DNA from: an uncultured Campylobacter sp.
GTDB taxonomy: Bacteria; Campylobacterota; Campylobacteria; Campylobacterales; Campylobacteraceae
Reading direction: 5' to 3'
Assembly: GCF_938045205.1 (NCBI RefSeq)
Contig: NZ_CALIMY010000135.1
Span: 1-25,129 of the forward strand
Length of the DNA: 25,129 nucleotides
In this document: one piece after another, positions 15,634-24,217 of the stretch
Numbering within the stretch: the stretch's first letter is position 1
Layout of the letters: each line of letters starts with the position of its first letter
Made by a program: the position numbers and the translations under genes
Notes under the pieces: generated by a model
The model's input: only the letters and a program-made list of their open reading frames with translations
Told to the model about the DNA's origin: nothing
The model's database searches: none

Positions 15634-15639
15634 TATACT
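15634..15639 (+). promoter_or_regulatory. Candidate -10 box for nrdD
   Basis: TATACT lies 36 bases before the nrdD start, with TTGAGT at 15614-15619 upstream at a short 14-base spacing. I see no good NrdR-box pair or FNR-like palindrome nearby, so regulation of this anaerobic gene is not evident from sequence. Confidence 0.35.
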
Positions 15640-15675
15640 TTCTGCCAATTTATTCAGAAAATTCTCGGGGTGCTT

Positions 15676-17781
15676 ATGAAAAAAATCATTAAAAGAGACG
15701 GAAGTTTTCAAGAATTTCAATCCTACAAAATAAAAGATGCTATCAAAAAAGCCTACAAAAGCGCGGGTAGCGAGTTTGACGAAAAAGTCTTCGATAACGT
15801 AATGGGCGCGATCGTTTTTAAAGATAAATTAAGCGTCGAAGATATTCAGGATCTCATCGAGAAAAAACTCTTCGAAGCGGGCGATTTCGACGTTTTGAAA
15901 AGCTTTATGATCTACCGACACACGCACAAGATGCAGCGCGAGCATATTTTGGGGCTTGAGGAGGATACGACCTATATCAACTGCACCCAGACGGTCAATG
16001 AATACATCAGCAAGCAGGATTGGCGAATTTTAGCAAATTCCAATACCAGCTACTCAAACGCAGGCCTTATCAATAACACCGCCGGCAAGGTCATCGCAAA
16101 CTACTGGCTCGATAAAATTTACTCTCGAGAGGAGGGCGCGGCACACCGAAACGGCGACTATCATATCCACGATCTGGACTGCCTTACGGCGTATTGCGCG
16201 GGCTGGAGCTTGCGCGTGCTTCTAAACGAGGGCTTTAACGGCGTGCGCGGTCGCGTCGAGAGCAAGGCGCCGAAGCATTTCCGCGAAGCGCTGTATCAGA
16301 TGGCAAATTTCCTTGGAATTTTCCAAAGCGAATGGGCGGGCGCACAGGCGTTTAGCAGCTTTGACACCTATCTGGCGCCATACGTTTTCCGCGACAAATT
16401 AAGCGACGATGAGGTCAAAAAGGCGATCACGAGCTTCGTGTTTAACCTAAACGTTCCAGCGCGTTGGGGTCAGAGCCCATTTACCAACGTCACCATCGAT
16501 ATGACCTGCCCGGACGATCTAAAGACGCAGATTCCTACGCATAATAACGAGCATCTGTTTAAAAATTTACACGACGAGGAGCTTTTGGCCGAGGCTAAAA
16601 GGCGCGGCAAGGACTCGCTTGAAGCGATGACTTACGGCGATTTCGAGCCTGAGATGAACCGCATCGTGATAGCATTTTACGAGGTTTTAACGACGGGCGA
16701 TAAGTGTGGTCAGCCGTTTACCTTCCCGATTCCTACGGTAAATTTAACGGAGGAGTTTGATTGGGATACTCCTGCGGCCGACGCGGTGTTTGAAAACACC
16801 GCTAAGGTAGGTTCTAGCTATTTTCAAAATTTTATCGGCTCGCAATATATCACGAACGAAAAGGGCGAGCGCGTACCCAATCCAAAGGCGTATAAGCCTG
16901 GCGCCGTGCGCTCGATGTGCTGCCGCTTGCAGCTTGATCTGCGCGAGCTTCTTAAGCGCGGCGGAGGACTTTTCGGAAGCGCGGAGATGACGGGAAGCAT
17001 CGGCGTCGTAACGATAAATTTAGCCCGCCTAGGCTATCTATATAAAAATAACGAAGAGGCGCTGTATGCGAGGCTAGACGAGCTTTTAGAGCTTGCAAAA
17101 TCGACGCTTGAGAAGAAGCGAAAATTCGTTACCGAGATGTTTGAGCGCGGCTTGTATCCATACACGAAGCGCTATCTGCCGGGCTTTAACAACCATTTCA
17201 GCACTATAGGTATTAACGGCGCAAACGAGATGATTCGAAATTTCAGCGGTAACAAAGAAGATATTACGACGGAATTCGGGCGTAAATTTGCCCTTAAAAT
17301 GGTCGATTATCTGCGCGAGAAGATCCGCTCGTTTCAGGAGCAGACGGGCAACCTATACAATCTCGAAGCCACGCCTGCCGAAGGCACTACGTATCGCTTC
17401 GCCAAAGAGGATAAGAAGCGCTACGCAGATATCATCCAAGCGGGATTTGATAAAAACATATACTACACCAACTCTACGCAGCTTCCTGCAAATTTCGGAA
17501 GCGATCCGTTCGAGGCGCTGGCGATGCAGGACGAGCTGCAAAGCTCCTATACCGGCGGCACGGTGCTGCATCTGTATATGAAGGAGCGCATAAGCTCGGC
17601 TCAGGCATGCAAACAGCTCGTAAAAAGCGTAGTGCAAAACTATAAGCTTCCTTATATCACGATCACGCCGATTTTCAGCGTCTGCCATAAGCACGGCTAC
17701 ATCAGCGGCGAGCATGAATACTGCCCGAAATGCGACGAGGAGCTGCTCGCGGAATACAAAGCCAAGCAGAGCAAGGGCGCC
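15676..17781 (+). CDS. nrdD: Anaerobic (class III) ribonucleotide reductase, catalytic part
   Basis: NrdD reduces ribonucleoside triphosphates to dNTPs without oxygen. The 702-residue protein (stop codon at 17782-17784) starts with an ATP-cone (IIKRDGSFQEFQSYKIKDAI). The alpha/beta barrel follows with NGDYHIHDLDCLTAYCAGW, and the substrate-radical cysteine region RSMCCRLQLDLRELL. A zinc ribbon sits at the end (C670, then CPKC with C683 and C686). Directly after it, where other NrdDs carry the R-V-x-G-Y glycyl-radical motif, the protein stops with EELLAEYKAKQSKGA. The motif instead lies in a separate same-frame ORF 39 bases on. The ATG at 15676 was chosen over a GTG two codons earlier because GGGGTG serves as ribosome site. 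Confidence 0.93.
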
Positions 17782-17823
17782 TAAATAGCGATTTAAATTT
17801 TAATCTTAATGAAAGGATGGAGA

Positions 17824-17988
17824 ATGGAATTTCCAAAAGAGTTAGAAGCAAAACGCACAAAATGCGTCGTTTACACAAGAGTGATGGGCTATTTGCGCCC
17901 AGTAGAGAGCTTTAATATCGGAAAGAAGGGCGAACACAAAGAGCGCGTCTTTTTTGAAGAGAAAAAAGACAAAAAGCAGATCGCCTAG
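17824..17988 (+). CDS. Stand-alone glycyl-radical subunit of class III RNR
   Basis: This 54-residue ORF has a good ribosome site (GGATGGAG) before its ATG. Its core, VVYTRVMGYLRPVESF, then NIGKKGEHKERVFFEE, matches the C-terminal glycyl-radical segment of class III reductases (normally like R-V-x-G-Y-x-R-P-V then N-x-G-K). G22 would carry the radical made by NrdG. It lies in the same frame as nrdD, separated by two in-frame TAA codons (17782-17784 and 17794-17796), and 17 bases before nrdG. The upstream ATG at 17809 has no ribosome site. I infer that NrdD works with this peptide as a split enzyme, much as GrcA supplies a spare glycyl-radical domain to pyruvate formate-lyase. Short NrdD-like proteins of this sort may already be in databases under vague names. 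Confidence 0.8.
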   Translation: MEFPKELEAKRTKCVVYTRVMGYLRPVESFNIGKKGEHKERVFFEEKKDKKQIA

Positions 17989-18005
17989 TCGCCGCTATCG
18001 GCCAA

Positions 18006-18728
18006 ATGCAACAAACGCATACGAAGCCGCCGCAAGCCTTAAACCTGCGTAACGCGCAGATTTACGAGATCACGCCGTTTACGATGCTTGATTTTGCTGA
18101 TCACATCGCCGCGATTGCGTGGTTTTGCGGCTGCAATATGCGCTGCATATACTGCTACAACCCACAAATAGTTACTTCTCATGGTAAAATTTCAAACGAA
18201 GAGTTTCTGCGCTTTTTGGATGCGCGCGCGGGCAAGCTTCAGGGCATCGTATTTAGCGGCGGCGAATGCACCTGTGCGAGCGATTTTATCCCGCTGGCAC
18301 ATGAAGTTAAGCGGCGCGGCTTTTTGCTCAAAGTAGATACCAACGGCTCGAATCCGCAAAAGATCGAAGAGGCGCTAAGCTTAGGGCTGATCGATTATAT
18401 CGCGCTTGATTTTAAGGCGCCGCGGCAGGATTTTGAACTCATCACGAAATCAAGTTTATATGATAAATTTCTACAAACTCTTAGGCTTTTGCTGCGGCGA
18501 AATTTTAAATTTGAGGTGCGCACGACCGTGCATGCGGATTTTTTAAATGAAGCTAAGATCGAGCGGATGGCGCAAATTCTATACAGTGAGGGCTACCGCG
18601 GCGTTTATTATCTGCAAAACTTTCTACCCACCGGCGATAATTTCGGCAATTTAAGCGCGCCGCTTGCGAGCTTTGATCCGAGCAAAATCCGTACCGATCT
18701 AAAGATCGAACTTCGAAATTTTGATTAA
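18006..18728 (+). CDS. nrdG: Anaerobic RNR activating enzyme, radical SAM
   Basis: NrdG is an iron-sulfur radical SAM activase that abstracts a hydrogen from the NrdD glycine. The 240-residue protein has the CxxxCxxC cluster motif in WFCGCNMRCIYCYNPQIV at about 41-58, the SAM-binding FSGGECTC at about 82-89, and KVDTNGSNP at about 107-115. The ATG has no clear Shine-Dalgarno sequence and lies 17 bases after the glycyl-radical ORF, so translation may depend on the upstream gene. The order nrdD, radical peptide, nrdG makes one functional operon. The C-terminal half is typical of the NrdG2/PFL-activase-like length class and not of the short E. coli NrdG. Confidence 0.9.
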   Translation: MQQTHTKPPQALNLRNAQIYEITPFTMLDFADHIAAIAWFCGCNMRCIYCYNPQIVTSHGKISNEEFLRFLDARAGKLQGIVFSGGECTCASDFIPLAHEVKRRGFLLKVDTNGSNPQKIEEALSLGLIDYIALDFKAPRQDFELITKSSLYDKFLQTLRLLLRRNFKFEVRTTVHADFLNEAKIERMAQILYSEGYRGVYYLQNFLPTGDNFGNLSAPLASFDPSKIRTDLKIELRNFD

Positions 18729-19048
18729 ATTTGCGCTGCCACGAGCATCTTGTCGCGATGAACGCGATGAAATTTTAATTTAGCGCGCGCATTGTCCGGC
18801 GTATATTGAGCTGCGATAAAATTTCGTTCCGTCGAAAGCTTTAAAATTTGCCTTGCCGCCGCTTGCTATGTTTAAATTTCGCTCCGCCTGCGGCGTAAAA
18901 TTTTATTTTATCAAGCGCTTTAAATTTTATACCGTGCAGATTTAGCTCCCCGTAAAATTTCACGCCGTGCAGCTAGGCCGCTTCAAAACAAAAGGTAAAT
19001 TTAGCTTGCTTTGGCTAAAATACGCCGAAATTTTTAAAAAGGCAAAAA
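18729..19048. other. Intergenic gap before nrdB, no gene
   Basis: This 320-base spacer has several AAATTTTA/TAAAATTT words and two CCGTGCAG copies about 40 bases apart. I see no ORF, tRNA, or strong terminator. The nrdB promoter must lie here, possibly with TAAAAT at 19016-19021 as its -10 box, but no clear -35 is present. Confidence 0.35.
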
Positions 19049-20071
19049 ATGGATAGGAAAAAAATCTACAACCCCTTCTCCGACGAGACCCTTACCGATC
19101 GCAAGATCTTTGGCGGCAATCCGCAGGGAATTTTAAATTTTACCAAGGCAAAATATCAATGGGCGCTGAAGCTTTGGGATCTGATGGAGGCCAACACCTG
19201 GTTTCCCAAAGAGGTCGATACTACCGACGATGTGCGCGATTATAACTTCAATCTCACAAGCGCCGAGAAGCGGATGTACGATCTCGTGTGGAGCCAGCTG
19301 ATATCGATGGATAGCTTTCAGACCAACAATCTCGCCGATAATATCAACCCCTACATCACGGCGCCGGAGATCAACGCCGTGCTCGCGCGCCAAGCCTACG
19401 AGGAGGCCAACCACAGCAAATCCTACGCCGTCATGGTCGAGGCGATCTGTGAAAATACCGATCTGATTTACGAGATGGAGAAGCACGACGATATGCTCCG
19501 CAGGAAAAACGACTACATCTCAAGCGTCTATGAGGAGCTTGCGGGCGAGGTTAGCGACGATAAACTGCTGCTAGCGATGGTGGCGAATCAAATTTTAGAG
19601 GGGATCTACTTCTATAGCGGCTTTACGTCGATCTATGCGCTTGCGCGCGCGGGCAAGATGCTAGGCAGCGCGCAGATGATCCGCTTCATACAGCGCGACG
19701 AGATCACGCATCTTCTGCTCTTTCAAAACATGATAAATTCCGTTCGCAAAGAGCGCGCCGATCTGTTTAACAAGCGCAACGTGGATAAAATTTACGAGAT
19801 GTTCGAGACGGCGGGAAACTTAGAGATCGATTGGGGCAAATACATCACGGATAACCAAATCATGGGCTTTACGGACGACATCATCGAAGAATACATCCAC
19901 TACCTGGTCGATCAGCGCCTGCTTGCCATCGGGCTTGAGAAGCGATACGGCGCAAAACATCCGATAAAATGGGTCGATGATTTTTCTAAATTTAACGATC
20001 AGAAGAGCAACTTTTTCGAGAGCAAGGTCACGAACTACAGCAAAGGAAGTTTGAGTTTCGATGATTTTTAG
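19049..20071 (+). CDS. nrdB: Class Ia ribonucleotide reductase beta subunit
   Basis: NrdB holds the di-iron/tyrosyl-radical cofactor that starts aerobic nucleotide reduction on NrdA. The 340-residue protein has all ligands in place: D88 (SMDSFQ), E119 and H122 with the radical tyrosine Y126 in EEANHSKSY, E184 in QILEGIYFYSGF, and E218 and H221 in QRDEITHLLLF. The acidic C-terminal tail SLSFDDF is the usual docking peptide for the large subunit. nrdA is not in the window. AAGG lies before the ATG. Having nrdB close to nrdDG places oxygen-dependent and oxygen-independent routes side by side, fitting a microaerophile or anaerobe that tolerates oxygen. Confidence 0.96.
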   Translation: MDRKKIYNPFSDETLTDRKIFGGNPQGILNFTKAKYQWALKLWDLMEANTWFPKEVDTTDDVRDYNFNLTSAEKRMYDLVWSQLISMDSFQTNNLADNINPYITAPEINAVLARQAYEEANHSKSYAVMVEAICENTDLIYEMEKHDDMLRRKNDYISSVYEELAGEVSDDKLLLAMVANQILEGIYFYSGFTSIYALARAGKMLGSAQMIRFIQRDEITHLLLFQNMINSVRKERADLFNKRNVDKIYEMFETAGNLEIDWGKYITDNQIMGFTDDIIEEYIHYLVDQRLLAIGLEKRYGAKHPIKWVDDFSKFNDQKSNFFESKVTNYSKGSLSFDDF

Positions 20072-20353
20072 CGGATTTTGCGGTTTGAAATTTTGTTCCG
20101 CCGTATCGCGACATGGATATTTTGCAGATACTTGTCCGGCGCGGTACGGACGTGCGATGAGCGCAAAAGGTGTATTACCTGCAAAATTTTTAAAATTTAG
20201 CCGCGCTATGTATCCAAAAAACGCAGTTCATGCTCTTTCGATACAGCGTAAGCACTTTGAAGACATTTTTAAAAATTTTATCAGCCTCAGATTTAAACAG
20301 AGCAAAAGCTTTCGCGGCTTTAAATTTAGCGCTGGGGCAGGCTGGAGCGCGCC

Positions 20354-20989
20354 ATGGTCTCGCTAGAGCGACTTCGCTGCGAAAAGATGGCGAACGACAT
20401 CGCCGAGCAGGTGAGTTTAAATCCTGCGCTTTTTGAGGCGTTTTGCAGCGTCGCTAGAAGCGAGTTCGCCCCGCTCGGCGCGCACGCTTTCAGCCTTAAC
20501 GCGCAACCCATTTTAGCCAGCCAGTGGATCAGCTCGCCGCTGACGGTCGCGCGCATGACGATGGCGCTAAGCGTGGATCCGAAGGTCGAGAAAATTTTAG
20601 AGATCGGCTGCGGCAGCGGTTATCAAGCGGCGATTTTAAGCAGGATGGTTCATCGCGTCTTTGCCGTCGAGCGCGTCGAGCGGCTGGTGGGCGAGGCGAA
20701 AAGGCACTTTGCGAATCTTGGGATTTCAAACATCAGCCTGCGTCACGACGACGGCAACGCGGGGTGGAAAAATTTCGCCCCTTTCGATAGGATATTGCTC
20801 TCCGCGTGCGCCGAGCGGATCGACGAACGGCTGTTTGCGCAGCTGGCAATCGGCGGAATTTTGGTTGCTCCGATGAATAGAGGCGGCTCGCAAAAGATCG
20901 TTAGATTTAGTAAAATTTCGCCAAGCGAGATCAAAGAAGAGGAGCTTGGCGCCTGCGAGTTCGTCCCGCTGGTGCAGGGTCGCGGATAG
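20354..20989 (+). CDS. pcm: Protein-L-isoaspartate O-methyltransferase
   Basis: Pcm methylates L-isoaspartyl residues in aged proteins with SAM, starting their repair. The 211-residue protein follows the Campylobacter family along its length: RLRCEKMANDIAEQV, FAPLGAHAFSLNAQPI, QWISSPLTVARMTMAL, the SAM-binding ILEIGCGSGYQAAIL at about 76-90, HDDGNAGWKNFAPFDRILLS, and GGILVAPM. The ATG at 20354 has GGAG seven bases upstream and gives the normal N-terminal length. It lies about 280 bases after nrdB on the same strand; the gap has open frames, but none resembles a protein. Confidence 0.93.
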   Translation: MVSLERLRCEKMANDIAEQVSLNPALFEAFCSVARSEFAPLGAHAFSLNAQPILASQWISSPLTVARMTMALSVDPKVEKILEIGCGSGYQAAILSRMVHRVFAVERVERLVGEAKRHFANLGISNISLRHDDGNAGWKNFAPFDRILLSACAERIDERLFAQLAIGGILVAPMNRGGSQKIVRFSKISPSEIKEEELGACEFVPLVQGRG

Positions 20990-21109
20990 ATCTAGCGCGC
21001 AGTAAATTTTAAAATTTCCTACTGTCCTCGGCGCGTAAATTTAATAAATTTTGTATTTCGCGCTCCGTCGCAAGATCAGAGTTTTATTAATTATTTATTT
21101 AAATTCAAG

Positions 21110-21115
21110 TACAAT
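21110..21115 (+). promoter_or_regulatory. Candidate -10 box for the McrB-like gene
   Basis: TACAAT lies 30 bases before the ATG at 21146, after a T/A-rich run (TTTTATTAATTATTTATTTA) of the kind that replaces a -35 box in campylobacters. Confidence 0.35.
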
Positions 21116-21145
21116 ACACAATTTTTAATCTTTCAAGGATGAGTC

Positions 21146-22948
21146 ATGCAAGATTTTAGCAAGGAAAAGATAGAGTCGCTGGTCGCCAGCTGGAAAAATC
21201 ACAACAAAAACCAATTCTGGCTTAAAAAACAAACCGCGATTTCAAAGTATTTAGGCGAGATAAAGCGCTGCCTCGTAAGCTTTGATGAGACCGAGAACGA
21301 GTTTTTGCAAACTCTGTATATAAATCTCAGTGACGGCAATCTTAGAAGCTGCAAAATTTTATCTTTGGGCGAGAAGTTCGCGCACGCCGAGTATTTCTTT
21401 ATGGATCAGTTTTTTGATTCCAATATCAGCGCGTTTTATTATGATTTCGCTTTCAAAGACCGCATCGTCGGCAAAAAGGAGCTGTTTCCTAAAAATGCCG
21501 TAAAAAGCGTAGATAGCGTGCTTAGCGGCGAGGATAAAAACATCGTCTCGCTTTATGTTTTTATCGAAAATATCGTCAAAAATTTCAATAGTTATTCGCA
21601 GGAACGCACCGCGCGCGATATTTTTAAACAAAAGCTAGTCAATTTCTACGACGAGCTTTACAGACTTCTTACGGCGGTGGACAGCGCTTTGGCGATCGAT
21701 TTTTTCGACGTCGCGCTGCATAATCAGCCCTTCGTATTGATGGAATTTTTAAAATCCGCGATAAATGCCGACAATTTCTATCTGATCGACAGCTACCTAA
21801 GCGACGACGGTATGCTAAATTTAGGACTTACCGAGGGCGGCGATTTCGCACAAATTTCGCGCGAGAAGCTCTATCTGCTAGCTAGCATATTTGCGCAGTG
21901 CAACGATGAGTTTCCGACTCTCGTTTATCGCGATGAAACCGCGCAAATTTTATCCTTGCTCTATGACGAAAAGGTTGAAATTTTTGAAGAATTTTACGAA
22001 GTAAGTTCGCGATTTATCGCGGAATTTACCCCATATCCGCAGGATGTCGTGGGTGCGGCTAGGATCGTGTATTCCTCGCTATTTTTTGAATACGTCAAAA
22101 ACTACAAAAGTGAAGAGGTCGCAAAAAATACGATCTTTTACGGAGCGATCGGCACCGGCAAGACCCGCAGGCTGCGGTCTTTGATCGCCGAAAAGAAGCT
22201 TGCGGCGAAAAATTTTCGCTACGTTTGCCTGCACGAAGGCTTTGAATACCGCGATTTTATAGACGGATTTTACGGCGAAAGTTTCATCGACGGCGAGTTT
22301 AAGGTTCTTTGCAAAGAGGCGCTAAACGATCCGAAGGGTGAGTATTATTTTCTGATCGACAATGCAAGTGCTGCGAGCTTGGATAAAATTTTTGGCGAAG
22401 CCGCGGTGCTTTTGGATCGTCGCTACGACGAGAATGATGAGCTTTCACTGATCCGCACGAAAAACTCTCACGTAATCGACGGCTTTGAAGAGGGCGAGAA
22501 AGCGCGCGCCAGCGTCGTTTTGAAGGACGGTCGCTCATATTTTGCGGTGCCTAAAAATTTATACGTCCTATGCACTTTAAATGAGCACAAATGCGTTTCG
22601 CCGTCGATTGCAAAGGCGTTTAGATGGATCAGATGCGAGTGCGATTACGGCGCGCTTGAGGATTATTTAAGAGATCGCGAGATCGTAAATGCAAGCGCGG
22701 TCGTTGCGGTTTGCAAGGCGCTGAATAAATTTATCGCCGATGAGGTAAAGGGCCTCGGCGCGATCGGACATGGCATATTTATGGGACTTGCGCGCTATCA
22801 AAGTGGCGCGCAGATCATGCAGGAGGGGCTAAACGGCTTTTTTGCCGAGGTGCTTGAGCCGATCTTTAGGTGCGCGTCAAGCGGTGAAGATACCGCTACG
22901 AGCCTTGGCGAGCGCATCGCTGAAGCCAAGAGTGTGTTTAAATTTTAG
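21146..22948 (+). CDS. McrB-like AAA+ protein, degenerate and without McrC
   Basis: This 600-residue protein has an N-terminal helical part of about 320 residues with no known DNA-binding domain, then a McrB-family AAA+ module. Walker A is GAIGTGKT at 333-340, and the McrB-type strand is FRYVCLHEGFEYRDFIDGFYG. Where McrB has the Walker B and N-R-x-x-x-x-x-x-FGEL signature, this one reads FLIDNASAASLDKIFGEAAVLLD, with N406 in place of the catalytic Glu. The MNT-x-D GTPase motif is TLNEHK at about 477-482, and the arginine-finger region AFRWIRCECDY has lost its double Arg. GLGAIGHGIFMGL follows, as in McrB. No McrC nuclease is near. It may be an inactive paralogue or regulator, and not a restriction enzyme. 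A GGATGAG site precedes the ATG. Confidence 0.7.
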   Translation: MQDFSKEKIESLVASWKNHNKNQFWLKKQTAISKYLGEIKRCLVSFDETENEFLQTLYINLSDGNLRSCKILSLGEKFAHAEYFFMDQFFDSNISAFYYDFAFKDRIVGKKELFPKNAVKSVDSVLSGEDKNIVSLYVFIENIVKNFNSYSQERTARDIFKQKLVNFYDELYRLLTAVDSALAIDFFDVALHNQPFVLMEFLKSAINADNFYLIDSYLSDDGMLNLGLTEGGDFAQISREKLYLLASIFAQCNDEFPTLVYRDETAQILSLLYDEKVEIFEEFYEVSSRFIAEFTPYPQDVVGAARIVYSSLFFEYVKNYKSEEVAKNTIFYGAIGTGKTRRLRSLIAEKKLAAKNFRYVCLHEGFEYRDFIDGFYGESFIDGEFKVLCKEALNDPKGEYYFLIDNASAASLDKIFGEAAVLLDRRYDENDELSLIRTKNSHVIDGFEEGEKARASVVLKDGRSYFAVPKNLYVLCTLNEHKCVSPSIAKAFRWIRCECDYGALEDYLRDREIVNASAVVAVCKALNKFIADEVKGLGAIGHGIFMGLARYQSGAQIMQEGLNGFFAEVLEPIFRCASSGEDTATSLGERIAEAKSVFKF

Positions 22949-23383
22949 TCGCCGTTTGGCAGAGATGGTTATATTTGCGATGAAATTTTAAAATTTTATC
23001 GTACTGCGTTTCATTTGTGCTCACGGATACGGCGCGCGAAATTGGGTTTAAATTTTATTTTACGCCACGCGGGTTTACAAGATGATTATAGCGCCATTTT
23101 ATTTGCTGTGCAGCGCATCGACTGGATTGATTAATTTGCTATAAATTTAGACTTAAAATTTTAATCCTCGCTCGACCATACTTATCGGAGTGCAGGGGCA
23201 GGATTAGAGTAAATTTTGATCTTTAAATTTAGCCTCAGCCGCTAAATTTACACAAAATCTTTATTTTGAAATTCTGCAGTATTTTCTAAGCGGAATTTTG
23301 CTTGTCGGCGCAATCGCCGTTTTGATTAAATTTAATTGAATCGAAGCAGGCCTGTGGGGCTAAAACGGCGCGTGCTTTTAAAT
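22949..23383. other. Convergent intergenic gap with one weak hairpin
   Basis: This 435-base gap lies between the McrB-like gene and the 3' end of moaE. The only structure seen is CGGCG-CAAT-CGCCG at 23306-23319 followed by TTTTGATT, a possible weak terminator. Open frames inside do not resemble proteins. Confidence 0.35.
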
Positions 23384-23893
23384 TTAACCCAAAAGCCCTG
23401 CGCCTTTTACCCTCTGCGAACGATCCGCCGCGTAGATCCTCTTCCCGCCTACTACTTTGCCGCCTTCGATTTTACCGCCCTTTACGTCGTATTTCCAGAT
23501 CGGCGCGGCCGCCTTGAAATCCTCCACAAACTCGTTTATTAGCGCCAGAGCTACCTTGCGCTGCGGGCTTACGACGCCTGCTACGTAGGAGCTTTCGTGG
23601 ATCGGCACATCCCCGTTTGCATGTGCAAAAAGAACGAATGCGCCCTGTGCCGCAGCCTTTTGCTGCCACGCTTCAAACCAAGTCCGCAAAATCGGCTCGT
23701 ATATATCGAAGCTCAGCGCGCAGATGCCGCCCTCTTCGCGCACGATACCTACGAAGGTGATGAACGCGCCGCAATTTGCGTCTTTAAATTTAGCGTACCA
23801 GCGCGATAAAATCGCATCTACGTCCAAGCCGCCCTCATAAATTTCGGGCTTAGTCCCGCTTAAAATTTCTTGGTTAAATTTAGCCTCGCTCAT
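23384..23893 (-). CDS. moaE: Molybdopterin synthase catalytic subunit
   Basis: MoaE uses sulfur carried by MoaD to turn precursor Z (cPMP) into molybdopterin. The 169-residue protein has GAFITFVGIVREEG with R52, a conserved glycine-poor loop, HESSYVAGVVSPQRKVAL, and the catalytic lysines K127 and K134 in DFKAAAPIWKYDV, at the same seven-residue spacing as E. coli Lys119 and Lys126. The final 20 residues (ADRSQRVKGAGLLG) are variable. A strong TAGGAGG lies before the ATG, and the gene begins 15 bases after moaD. Molybdoenzymes such as nitrate or formate enzymes use this cofactor. Confidence 0.95.
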   Translation of the reverse strand: MSEAKFNQEILSGTKPEIYEGGLDVDAILSRWYAKFKDANCGAFITFVGIVREEGGICALSFDIYEPILRTWFEAWQQKAAAQGAFVLFAHANGDVPIHESSYVAGVVSPQRKVALALINEFVEDFKAAAPIWKYDVKGGKIEGGKVVGGKRIYAADRSQRVKGAGLLG

Positions 23894-23908
23894 CGCCGCC
23901 TCCTAAGC

Positions 23909-24130
23909 TTAGCCGCCGCAAACGGGAGGCAGAAGGCTTACGCGATCGCCGGATTTGAGCGCGAAATTCGCATCATAAATCATCTTATCATTTACCGCTA
24001 CAGCGCAGTTTGAGAGCCACTCTCGCAAGCCTTCGTCCTTTTGCAGCTCCGCTTTTACCTCTTGCAAGGAGTTTGCGTTTAGGCGCAGGGGCTCGCGCCC
24101 GATCGGCCCTAAAAATTCTATCTCTACCAT
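23909..24130 (-). CDS. moaD: Molybdopterin synthase sulfur-carrier subunit
   Basis: MoaD is a ubiquitin-like carrier whose C-terminal glycine is adenylated and thiocarboxylated, then feeds sulfur to MoaE. The 73-residue protein has the family pattern: MVEIEFLGPIGRE, VAVNDKMI, LKSGDRVSLLPPVCGG, with the terminal Gly-Gly. The ATG follows AAAGGAC. It is the first gene of the moaD-moaE pair, divergent from nspC. Confidence 0.95.
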   Translation of the reverse strand: MVEIEFLGPIGREPLRLNANSLQEVKAELQKDEGLREWLSNCAVAVNDKMIYDANFALKSGDRVSLLPPVCGG

Positions 24131-24184
24131 TTTTGTCCTTTTTTAAAGATTGGGCGATTTTAACCAAAAATTTATAAAATTTTA

Positions 24185-24190
24185 TATAAT
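24185..24190 (+). promoter_or_regulatory. Candidate -10 box for nspC
   Basis: TATAAT lies 28 bases before the nspC start in the 87-base region divergent with moaD, after an AT-rich run. Confidence 0.45.
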
Positions 24191-24217
24191 TGCGTAAAAA
24201 TTTAATGAGGGAAAACG

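Noticed and set aside
17730..17915. Open frame spanning the nrdD end and the glycyl-radical ORF
   Set aside because: It is in another frame with no ribosome site and reads as low-complexity basic sequence; the 17824 ORF in the nrdD frame has the recognisable motif.
20061..20366. Open frame between nrdB and pcm
   Set aside because: It has no ribosome site, overlaps both genes at its ends, and the product does not look like a protein family; more likely chance in a GC-richer spacer.
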